From a virus, in the IMG/VR virus record IMGVR_UViG_3300010354_000189, positions 1 through 42,015 of that record: a DNA stretch of 42,015 nucleotides. One strand, 5' to 3'. Below the pieces are notes generated by a model. The model did no database searches and was not told where the DNA came from. It saw nothing but the letters and a program-made list of their open reading frames with translations. The position numbers and the translations under genes were made by a program. Positions within the stretch are counted from its first letter, which is position 1, and every line of letters begins with the position of its first letter. This document shows positions 1 through 8,200 of this stretch, piece after piece.

Positions 1-123
1 GGATCTCTAGTATCTAGGATCTCTAGTATCTAGGATCTCTAGTATCTAGGATCTCTAGTATCTAGGATCTCTAGTATCTAGGATCTCTAGTATCTAGGAT
101 CTCTAGTATCTAGGATCTCTAGT
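1..123. repeat. 16-bp tandem repeat array (about 7.7 copies)
   Basis: The unit GGATCTCTAGTATCTA is repeated head to tail without a mismatch from position 1 and breaks off inside the eighth copy at 123/124. Each unit contributes two CTAG tetramers, spaced alternately 7 and 9 bases apart. The array touches the window edge, so its true length is unknown. It lies just beyond the 3' end of the minus-strand endonuclease gene. No spacers and no coding sense are seen. It could be an iteron-like site, a genome-end or packaging repeat, or an assembly-collapsed satellite; the sequence does not decide. Confidence 0.95.
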
Positions 124-161
124 GCAAATATATATAATATATTTTTAATTTTCAAGTTAAT

Positions 162-1772
162 TTAAAATATTTTTTTAAATACAAAATTACCAACATCATA
201 TATTTTTAATATACCTCTTTCTTCCATAATTTCAGATTCTGATTTATTAGGATCAAAACCATTTTTTATTAAAATATCTTTTCTAAATTCAAACCTATGT
301 TTTCTTTTTTTATTGATAATATAATAATAATTTGGATCTGTTATTCTGATTTCAACAAAATCTAATTTTTTATATAAATTACCATTACTCCATCTTTTAT
401 CAGCATAACTAGTAATTTCAATCGGATTATAATTTTTAACAAAATAATTTAATAATTTTGATGCACCTCCAACAACTGATAAATTTAATTTATTACAAAA
501 TCTAATAAGTTCATATTCACCTTTTTTCATTACCTTACTTCCAAGAGCAATTCTTTTTTTACCAAATGTCATTAATGACACTAATTCATTTTTATAAAAT
601 AATCCAATGTTAACAGAACTTCCGGCACTACCCTGTATATGGTTTTCATTTAAAAAATTAGATTTTTCTTTTCTTTTTATAATTTTTATATCACATTTTC
701 TTGCATATATTTTATTTTCGATTTTATTTAATTTATTTAATAAAATACTTTTAACTATTTCTTTTTTATTATCCCATTCATCTTCGAATATATGAATTAA
801 TTGAATATTTTTTGAATCACAAATATTTGTTTTATTTAAATGATATTTGTCATCTTTAAATAAATTTGAATGAAAATAAATTCCATTAAATTCTATTGCT
901 ATATTATGTGAAGGAATAAATATATCAATTTCTTTTCCATTCAATATGTTTCTATCATTCTTAATAAAATTAATATTATTTTCATTTAAAAATTCACATA
1001 AATCATTTTCTTTTATTGATGAAAATTCACTAATTGGATTACATATTGTACATGGATATATTTTATTTTCATTTCTATAATATAATAAACTTCTATCAAT
1101 AAAATAGTTTTTATTACATATTTCACAAAATATTTCAATTTTATTACCAGTTGAATTTATAATATTTAAATCACTATACTTTTTTTCAAATTTAATTGAT
1201 GATAAATTGTTTTTTATATCTCTATTTTTTTTTAGTAAAATAGGAGTTGTTACACCATATTTTTTAATATTTGTTTCTTTTATTTTATCTTTTACTTTAT
1301 TTAATTTCGAAATGTGTTCAACACCATATTTTTCTATTGTTTTTTCTTTAATTAATTCTTTATCTGAAAAAATATTTGAAACACCATATTTCAATATATT
1401 AGTATTGTTTATTTTATTTTTTATTTCTTTTGAATTAATAGGAGAATTACCACCATATTTTTTATTATTTGTTATCTTAATTTTATTAATATGGTCAATA
1501 TCAGAATTTGTACAATTCAATGAACAATATATACCATAACCTTCGTTTATTGATTTTTTAAATTTTAATTTAGTTCCACATTTTTTACATGTTGGAATTT
1601 CTTTAAATTTATGTATATAATGCCATATTTTATTTTTAAATGACATAGATTCAAAATGTGATGTATAATCAATTATTTCTTGATATAAATCACTATAATT
1701 TTTTTTAACAAAAGATTCTTTACTTTTATAACCTGATTTATTATTTTCAGTAAATAAATTTATTAAATCCAT
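162..1772 (-). CDS. Free-standing homing endonuclease (Vsr/EDxHD-like nuclease with zinc fingers and KYG repeats)
   Basis: This 536-aa protein has the layout of large phage homing endonucleases. Residues 62-87 form a zinc-finger-like Cys4 site (C62, C65, C83, C87). Four repeats centred on KYG follow near residues 105, 129, 149 and 172, as in DNA-recognition repeats of this group. A second Cys4 site is C216, C219, C241, C244. The nuclease core is around 281-333: E281-I-D283, then IAIEFNG (E294), H301 and the FEDEW segment, resembling Vsr-like/PD-(D/E)XK enzymes. The C-terminal ~180 residues (from about 355) are the domain usually found behind this core; it looks GNAT-like but its role is unknown to me. 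It is the only minus-strand gene here, lies beside the tail tube gene and probably cuts a related phage lacking it. Start is the ATG at 1770-1772. The family is fairly sure, the target unknown. Confidence 0.85.
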   Translation of the reverse strand: MDLINLFTENNKSGYKSKESFVKKNYSDLYQEIIDYTSHFESMSFKNKIWHYIHKFKEIPTCKKCGTKLKFKKSINEGYGIYCSLNCTNSDIDHINKIKITNNKKYGGNSPINSKEIKNKINNTNILKYGVSNIFSDKELIKEKTIEKYGVEHISKLNKVKDKIKETNIKKYGVTTPILLKKNRDIKNNLSSIKFEKKYSDLNIINSTGNKIEIFCEICNKNYFIDRSLLYYRNENKIYPCTICNPISEFSSIKENDLCEFLNENNINFIKNDRNILNGKEIDIFIPSHNIAIEFNGIYFHSNLFKDDKYHLNKTNICDSKNIQLIHIFEDEWDNKKEIVKSILLNKLNKIENKIYARKCDIKIIKRKEKSNFLNENHIQGSAGSSVNIGLFYKNELVSLMTFGKKRIALGSKVMKKGEYELIRFCNKLNLSVVGGASKLLNYFVKNYNPIEITSYADKRWSNGNLYKKLDFVEIRITDPNYYYIINKKRKHRFEFRKDILIKNGFDPNKSESEIMEERGILKIYDVGNFVFKKIF

Positions 1773-1792
1773 ATATTTTTCTATTTACATGA

Positions 1793-1800
1793 TATTTATA
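1793..1800 (-). promoter_or_regulatory. Possible T4-late-type promoter element for the endonuclease
   Basis: On the minus strand this reads TATAAATA, identical to the T4 late -10 element, and ends about 20 bases upstream of the endonuclease ATG. That spacing would leave a very short leader. The region is A+T-rich, so a chance match is possible. No late sigma factor gene lies in the window to support it. Confidence 0.25.
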
Positions 1801-1869
1801 CAATGTATGATAATAAACTCATAACAAAGATAACAATAAATATTATAAAAAAAATTAAAAAAAGATAAT

Positions 1870-2358
1870 ATGGCGGATTTATTAATGAAAATGCCGGTTC
1901 CTTACGAACCGAAAAGACAAAATAGATTTATTCTTCGCTTCCCTTCAAGTTTAGGAATAAACGAATGGTATGTATCTTCAACATCTAGACCTAGTGCAAA
2001 AATAAATTCTGTTGAAATACCATTTTTAAATACTTCAACATATGTTGCCGGCAGATTTACTTGGAATGAAATTAGAGTTACTTTTAGAGATCCTATAGGT
2101 CCGTCAGCATCTCAGGCTTTAATGGAATGGTTTCGTTTGCACGCTGAATCTGTAACTGGACGTATGGGTTATGCTGCTGGTTATAAACAACCAGTTGAAT
2201 TAGAAATGTTAGACCCAACCGGAGTAGTAGTTGAAAAATGGTTACTAGAAGGATGTTTTATTACAGATTTAAATTTTGGTGATCTTGATTATTCAAGAGA
2301 TGAAATTGCAAATATTACATGTTCATTAAGAATGGATAGATGTATACAAATATTTTAA
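1870..2358 (+). CDS. gp19: Tail tube protein (T4 gp19-like)
   Basis: This 162-aa protein is the size of T4 gp19 (163 aa) and has the same pattern: an N-terminal FILRFPS strand, a central segment VAGRFTWNEIRVTFRDPIG resembling the gp19 AGDRTFDDWTVTV strand, a DARQ-like helix (ASQALMEWFRLHAES), then ELEMLDPTG...VVEKWLLEGCFITDLNFGDLDYSRDEIANITCSL, matching the strand-turn-strand end of the family. Hexamers of this fold stack to form the inner tube through which DNA passes. It is followed directly by a strong terminator, as expected for a structural gene made in large amounts. The sheath gene is not in the window and probably lies to the left. The start ATG has an A-rich leader with no Shine-Dalgarno. 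Confidence 0.88.
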   Translation: MADLLMKMPVPYEPKRQNRFILRFPSSLGINEWYVSSTSRPSAKINSVEIPFLNTSTYVAGRFTWNEIRVTFRDPIGPSASQALMEWFRLHAESVTGRMGYAAGYKQPVELEMLDPTGVVVEKWLLEGCFITDLNFGDLDYSRDEIANITCSLRMDRCIQIF

Positions 2359-2389
2359 TTTTAAAAAAAAATATTTAAAATTTATACTA

Positions 2390-2422
2390 ATTCCCATAAA
2401 ATCATTTATGGGAATTTTTTTT
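2390..2422 (+). terminator. Intrinsic terminator after the tail tube gene
   Basis: An 11-bp perfect stem (ATTCCCATAAA / TTTATGGGAAT) with a 4-base ATCA loop is followed by a run of eight T. It begins 31 bases after the tube stop codon. It would separate tube transcription from the next gene. Confidence 0.9.
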
Positions 2423-2482
2423 ATTATAATTTACATAGTTAATGTTATTTTATATTTTTTAGTAATTATAAAATAAAAAAAT

Positions 2483-3232
2483 ATGGAAGAATTTAAAATT
2501 GATCCCACTATTGCGTATGATGTTGTTGAATTACCTTCAAGAGGTATTCATTATGTAAATAAAAAAAAGTCTTTAAGAGTATCTTATTTGACAGCATCCG
2601 ATGAAAATATTTTATCTGCACAAAATTTAATATCAACTAATATGGTTGTTGATGAACTTTTAAAAAGAAAAATATTAGATAAAGATATTTCAATTGATGA
2701 ATTAGTAGATGAGGATAGACAAGCGGTTTTATTATTTTTAAGAAATACCGCTTTCGGATCTGAATATACTTTTTACTCAACTGATCCTAAAACAAATGAA
2801 GAATTTAAATCAACTGTTGATATTAGTGAAATTAAATTTAAAGATTTTAATTTAGAACCTGATTCAAATGGTGAATTTAATTATCATATGGAAAAATGTA
2901 ATGTTGATATAACTTTTAAATTTTTAACAAAAAAACAATTAACTCAAATTAGTGAAATAGAAAAAAGTTGGAATGGAGTTGGTATTGCACCAATAGTAAC
3001 AAAACAACTTGAAATGATGATAAAATCAGTTGCAGGTAATAGAGAAATGATGAATATACATCAATTTGTTGAAAGATTACCAATTAAAGATTCACAAGAT
3101 TTTAAAAAATATGTGAAAGATAATACTCCAGGTTTAGACCTGAAAAGAAGTGTAAAATCCCCATCAGGAGAGTCCGTACAAGTTGAAGTTGGATTTGGGG
3201 TTGAGTTTTTTCGCCCTTTCTACGGATTATAA
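2483..3232 (+). CDS. Tail/baseplate assembly factor, T4 gp26/gp51 type (PF12322-like)
   Basis: This 249-aa soluble protein starts with a segment containing ELPSRGIHY, followed by a region (about 30-60) of the type 'YLTASDENIL', then a helical part ending in DEDRQAVLLFLRNTAFGSEY and a beta part (TNEEFKSTVDISEIKF) where relatives carry a zinc-binding 'CP.C'-type turn. This arrangement matches the T4-type baseplate hub assembly family. The C-terminus ends VEFFRPFYGL, like the FF-W/R-P endings I associate with gp26 relatives. It sits between tail tube and tape measure, exactly where lambda-type phages encode the G/GT tail chaperones. Its 3' end overlaps an out-of-frame extension, described separately. 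The family is likely; the exact role as chaperone or hub catalyst is inferred. Confidence 0.7.
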   Translation: MEEFKIDPTIAYDVVELPSRGIHYVNKKKSLRVSYLTASDENILSAQNLISTNMVVDELLKRKILDKDISIDELVDEDRQAVLLFLRNTAFGSEYTFYSTDPKTNEEFKSTVDISEIKFKDFNLEPDSNGEFNYHMEKCNVDITFKFLTKKQLTQISEIEKSWNGVGIAPIVTKQLEMMIKSVAGNREMMNIHQFVERLPIKDSQDFKKYVKDNTPGLDLKRSVKSPSGESVQVEVGFGVEFFRPFYGL

Positions 3233-3365
3233 AAAAGGACAATTAGACGAAATTTTATTCTTAGTTAAGAAAGGTTTTTCATATGGTGATATTCTTAATA
3301 TGCCAATTTATGTAAGAAGATATTATATTAATTATATTATTGAGATAGAAAATAATATAAAATAG
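3183..3365 (+). CDS. C-terminal extension of the gp26-like protein, probably made by +1 frameshift (gpGT-like)
   Basis: This reading frame overlaps the end of the preceding gene by 50 bases and has only a TTG as possible start, without a leader. It is open from 3156. Read through by a +1 shift at 3211, it adds 50 residues to residue 243, giving a fusion of about 293 aa: ...GVEFF followed by ALSTDYKKGQLDEILFLVKKG, then FSYGDILNMPIYVRRYYINYI. The last part is a well-formed amphipathic helix pair with the 'DIL.MP.Y.R.YY' pattern typical of tail assembly chaperone tails. It ends 24 bases before the tape measure gene. By analogy with lambda G/GT, the long form may bind the tape measure. Independent translation from TTG is the alternative. 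Confidence 0.6.
   Translation: MKLDLGLSFFALSTDYKKGQLDEILFLVKKGFSYGDILNMPIYVRRYYINYIIEIENNIK
3206..3215 (+). promoter_or_regulatory. Putative +1 programmed frameshift site
   Basis: In the gp26-like frame the codons are TTT TTT CGC CCT. A Phe-tRNA on the second TTT (3209-3211) can slip one base forward onto TTC (3210-3212). CGC would then be a slow A-site codon, since most Arg codons here are AGA. The new frame continues GCC CTT TCT for 50 codons to 3362. The local sequence is noticeably richer in G and C than its surroundings, which suggests constraint. Confidence 0.5.
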
Positions 3366-3389
3366 TATTTATTGTTATAAATTAAAATA

Positions 3390-5237
3390 ATGGCAAATAA
3401 AACAAAAGATTTTTATTTACAAGAAATTAGAAGATATAAAGGAGACGTTGGAAAATACAATCAAGCTATTAGTACTTTTACAAAGAATAGCACAGATGAC
3501 CAAGATTTAGCAATGAATGCTTTGCTTGAATATAATAATGAAGAAAGAAAAAAAAGTAGTTCAAGTAACATCAATTATAAAGGAGTAACAGAAAAAGTAA
3601 CTGGTATTCAAAGTCTTAATTATAGTGTTGCATCAAGTTCATTTATGAGTGAAAAACCTGAAGCATTGGCAGGTGCAATTAACAGTTTGGTTGGAATATT
3701 GTCATCAGAAAAAAAAGATGTTAAAGGAAATGAAATAGGTATATTAAAACAATTAACAAATAGTATAACAGAATCTGCATTTGAAGGTGTTACTGATATT
3801 TTAGATAAAGAAGTTAAATTAAGAAACGATATTAATTCAGCTATTGGAATTTCTGGACAATTATCTAGAGATTTTAGAAATGAAATAATGGAATCTTTAC
3901 CAACTGTAGAATCAATGGGATTTAGTTTTGATGATTTAAGTAGAACTATAATAAAAACAATGGAACAAACGGGTCGTTTTTCTTTAGTTAATAAAGAAAC
4001 GATGGAAAAGATGGCAATAACATCAAGAGCGTTTATTGGTGACATGGAAAATTCAGCAAGATTAATTAGAGACTTTGAATTATTGGGTATTGGTAATGAA
4101 GATGCTCTTGAAAATATAAATAAAATTGGTCAATCATCTTTAAACATTGGTTTAGTTTCTAGAAAAGTGGTATCTGAAGTACAAACTAATTTAGGTAAAA
4201 TAAATGAATATGGTTTTAGAAACGGTATAGAAGGTTTAACTAGAATGGTTCAAAAATCCACAGAATTTAGAATGAGTATGGATGGAGCGTTTAAATTAGC
4301 AGACAAAGTTTTTAGTCCAGAAGGTGCAATAGAATTATCTGCAAATTTACAAGCAATTGGTGGGGCTATTGGTGATTTAAATGACCCATTAAAATTAATG
4401 TATCTAGCGACTAATAATGTAGAAGAATTACAAGATGCCATAATAGGTGTCGCTGGTTCATTAGCAACATATAATACTGAACAAGGTAGATTTGAAATTA
4501 CTGGAATTAATTTGAGACGTGCTAGAGATTTAGCTAATGAATTAGGAATTAGTTATAATGATTTAGCTAATGGTGCAATCGCTGCAGCTGAAAGATCATC
4601 AGCAGCGGTTGATTTATTATCTAGTGGATTAAAATTAGAAGATAAAGAAAAAGAATTCTTAACTAACATATCAAGAATGGAAGGTGGTAAAATGATTATT
4701 GATATTCCAGAATCATTAGCTTCAAAATTAGGTATAAAAGAAACTAGAATCGCTTTAGAAAATTTAGACCAAAATACAGCCACCGCACTTCTTGAGAATC
4801 AAAAATACTTTGAAACATTATCACCTGAAGAAATAGCTAGAGAACAATATACCGCAACGCAACAATTAGAACTTAGTGTTCGTGAAATATTAACAATTTT
4901 AAAAGTTAGATTCGCCTCTATGGCAAGGGTACCTTTAGAAGATGTTGATACTTTAATTAAAGGAATAAGTGATTATATGAATCCTTCAGATAAAAAAAGT
5001 TCGACAAATAGTTATTTAGAATCTATTACAAATTCTGGTATTGAACTTTATAAAAAATATATTAACGATGCTGAAAGTTTATCTTCAGTTAAAAATAAAG
5101 ACAAAAATATTAATATTAATCAGACCATTTCCACTAGAGATGTTGATGGTGATACATTAAAAAGAAAATTATTAAATGACCCAGAAGTTCAACAATATAT
5201 TAAACTTTTCGGTAGTCGTGAATATCTTGGATTTTAA
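3390..5237 (+). CDS. Probable tape measure protein (gp29 position)
   Basis: This 615-aa protein is close in length to the T4 tape measure gp29 (590 aa). It is almost wholly helical in appearance, with few aromatic residues and no Cys. Ala/Gly/Ser-rich stretches include EALAGAINSLVGIL (about 90-103), IELSANLQAIGGAIGD (about 313-328) and NGAIAAAERSSAAVDLL. Such soft helical patches are common in tape measures. It follows the assembly factor and precedes the tube-initiator/hub genes, matching the order chaperone, tape measure, hub. If fully helical, it would set a tail roughly as long as that of T4; this is inference. I see no lytic or peptidase motif. The start ATG is preceded by AAATTAAAATA. 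No clear family motif is present, so the call rests on position, size and composition. Confidence 0.65.
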   Translation: MANKTKDFYLQEIRRYKGDVGKYNQAISTFTKNSTDDQDLAMNALLEYNNEERKKSSSSNINYKGVTEKVTGIQSLNYSVASSSFMSEKPEALAGAINSLVGILSSEKKDVKGNEIGILKQLTNSITESAFEGVTDILDKEVKLRNDINSAIGISGQLSRDFRNEIMESLPTVESMGFSFDDLSRTIIKTMEQTGRFSLVNKETMEKMAITSRAFIGDMENSARLIRDFELLGIGNEDALENINKIGQSSLNIGLVSRKVVSEVQTNLGKINEYGFRNGIEGLTRMVQKSTEFRMSMDGAFKLADKVFSPEGAIELSANLQAIGGAIGDLNDPLKLMYLATNNVEELQDAIIGVAGSLATYNTEQGRFEITGINLRRARDLANELGISYNDLANGAIAAAERSSAAVDLLSSGLKLEDKEKEFLTNISRMEGGKMIIDIPESLASKLGIKETRIALENLDQNTATALLENQKYFETLSPEEIAREQYTATQQLELSVREILTILKVRFASMARVPLEDVDTLIKGISDYMNPSDKKSSTNSYLESITNSGIELYKKYINDAESLSSVKNKDKNININQTISTRDVDGDTLKRKLLNDPEVQQYIKLFGSREYLGF

Positions 5238-5285
5238 TAATTATAGCATGTAGGATAGTTTTTAATAAAGTTAAAAATAAAGAAA

Positions 5286-8200
5286 ATGATAGAAAGTAAA
5301 TTAAATTTTAAAAACACTAAAGAGTTTAGAGACACTTGTATAGACAAAACACTAAAAAGACCTAACGGTCCTCAAACTTTTACAGAGTCAAATTATAGTG
5401 TACGTTCTATCAATATATTATCAAATGTAGATCCTGGTGATGTAAAAACAAATTGGAACAAATTTTTTAAAGATAGTTTTGGTTTGAATTTATTTCAGTA
5501 TGATAAATTTAACGAATATGTAAATTTATCTAATTTAAATTTAAAATTAAATAATAATGGTAAAGTATATTCTGGATATATTGGTTCATTTACAAGAGTT
5601 GATACTGGAATAATAGGAATAATGACAGGAAAAAATTTTGATAATGATTCAAAATTAATGAAATTTGCTGTTAAAAATATTAGAGAATATAAAGAAGGAC
5701 CAGTTTTATCTAGAATAACTCAAAACTTAACTTCATCAACAATAGGTAGAATCAGAATTGCTGATGCAATAAATGGTAATCTTTCAACGGCTTTAGGTAT
5801 TATAACAGGTAAAGAACCTTTAATTGATAAAAATTATAAAATAACAGTTTCAAGTAGTTTAGTTGGTAAAGGTATTGATTTTTTACAAACTGTTGCTGGA
5901 GTCGAACTACCATTCAGTCAAATACCTGGAGACTATTTAACTAACCCAAATAATCCCACACAAAATGGAACTAATTTAGTAAATAGTGGTAATGGATTAA
6001 TACAAGATACTCTTAGTGTCGCGGGTTCAATTTTTAATATTGATAAAAAAAGAAAAATAGCAACAAGACCATCAGATCTTATGATTCAATATATGGGAGA
6101 TGGTCAAAAACAAATACTATTTAATAATTTATCTTATTCAAAATATTCTCCAAATTATACAACTAGAGCCAGATCTCAACAATCATCAAAAGTATTAAAT
6201 TTTGTTGATAATGTTGCGAGAGACATAAAAAACGCTTTAGGGGTAGAAGCACCTAGTGGTATTGCATATATTGGTGACGATAGAAGTGAAGATGTTAAAT
6301 ACGCAACAACGGATTTAAATGGAAATATAGTTAGAAGTAACTATTATCTTAGTTTAATGTTTGATCCTATTTCCGCAAATTTATTTGAACGAGTAAAAAA
6401 TATATCTGAAGGAGGAAATATTAGTGGACCTTTAACATGGATTAGTAAAAATTCTACTAATAAATTAGGTTTACATAATAAAGAATGGAACGAAGAATCT
6501 ACAAATTTAAATGATTCTTTATCTACAAAATATGGATTTAGAGAAGATTCTATTTTAGGAAAAACACAAGAAATTCTAAATAACATGCCTAAAGACGGTT
6601 TATTGTCTAAAACTCATGTTGGTAATGTAATAGACCAAACAACTAGAATTTTTAAAGAGGGTGAAAAAATGATGTCTAAAGGTTCCGCGGTACAATATGT
6701 AGATAAATACACTAAACAACCAACCGGTATAGAATATTGTAGAGTTTGGACTAAAGATAGGTCTTACATGAATTATTCAGATACAATGAAAAGAACTGGC
6801 AATATCCGTAAGTTTGAAGATAGTGTCATTTCAGCACCCTGGAATTTAAATATCGCTCCAATGTCTAATGGTAATAAAGATTTTCGTGGAGTTTCTACCA
6901 ATATAATGGAACAAGGTAGTGGTTTTTATGCTAAAAAATATATGTTTTCTATTGAAAATTTGGCTTGGAAAACTTCAAACACACCTGGTTTCACGTATAA
7001 TGATTTACCCTACTGTGAAAGAGGTCTAAATGGTGGACGTGTTATGTGGTTCCCACCGTATGATTTAAAAATAAATGAAAATAATAGTGCCAGATGGTCA
7101 GATAATACTTTTTTAGGTAGACCAGAACCAATTTATACGTATCAAGATACATCAAGAACTGGTCAATTATCATTCAAAGTAGTTGTTGACCACCCTAGTA
7201 TATTAAATTTATTAGTTAGGGAACATTTTACAAATATGAGTGACGAAGAAAGTGAAAACTATATTAAATCTTTCTTTTCAGGATGTGAAGAATTAAATTT
7301 TTATGACTTAATAAGAAAATATACATATTTAGATACCGATGATATTAAATTAATACAATCATATCTTGAAAAATCAAAAGACTCTCAAGTAATAAAAACA
7401 TTTAAAACAGTAGTTAATCCAATTGAAGTACCACAACAAAGTGGTAATAATAATAACATTTCTAAAAAAATAACAAAAGAATTTAATTTAAAATTTGATA
7501 ACGATTATCCGGGACCAAATAATTCACTTTATACCAATACGGAATATGGAAAATTATTTGAATCATATTATATAAAAAAAGACCAATATTTATTGAAATT
7601 ACAAGAGGACTTAAGAAGTATACCTGGTTTAACTAAAACACAACAATTAAAAAATGAGATTTCATATATATTTGGTTCACCTAATGTTGATATAACTATA
7701 GAAAAAATAAATGAAAAAATAGTTAATACCGATCTTGACTATAAAAAAGCGGAAAATGATTATTTAAATTATATTGATGTATCAGAAGAAATAAAACAAA
7801 AAATATCAGCAAATACAATAAGTAACATTACTTTAACAATTGAATCTTCCGCATCATCAACTGCTAGTGAAACATATAACGAGAAACTTTCATTAAGAAG
7901 GAGTTCAAGTATTATAAACGATTTTTTTCAAAAAATAAAAAATAATAAAACACCAAATTTAGAAAGTAAATGGATTAAAAATATAAGTGAAACTGAATCT
8001 AAACCAGCGGTTCAAAATAATCCAGATTTAACCGTCGTTACAAAAGGTCAACCAATAAAAATAATAAGACAATTTAAATTAAGTGAATTTGGTTATGAAA
8101 ATAATCAAGGTAACTTAATTATAAACACCGTAAATTATGGTGAAAATTTTACAGGAAATTCACCGGAAACTAATTGTATTGGAAAAGATTTTACAATATT

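Noticed and set aside
1-123. CRISPR array
   Set aside because: The copies are directly adjacent, with no spacers.
1207-1539. 110-aa hydrophobic plus-strand reading frame
   Set aside because: It lies wholly opposite the endonuclease gene, and its Phe/Leu/Ile-rich content is what the complement of Lys/Asn-rich coding gives.
3620-4045. 141-aa minus-strand frame inside the tape measure gene
   Set aside because: It is the mirror of the helical tape measure frame; no start context or family signal.
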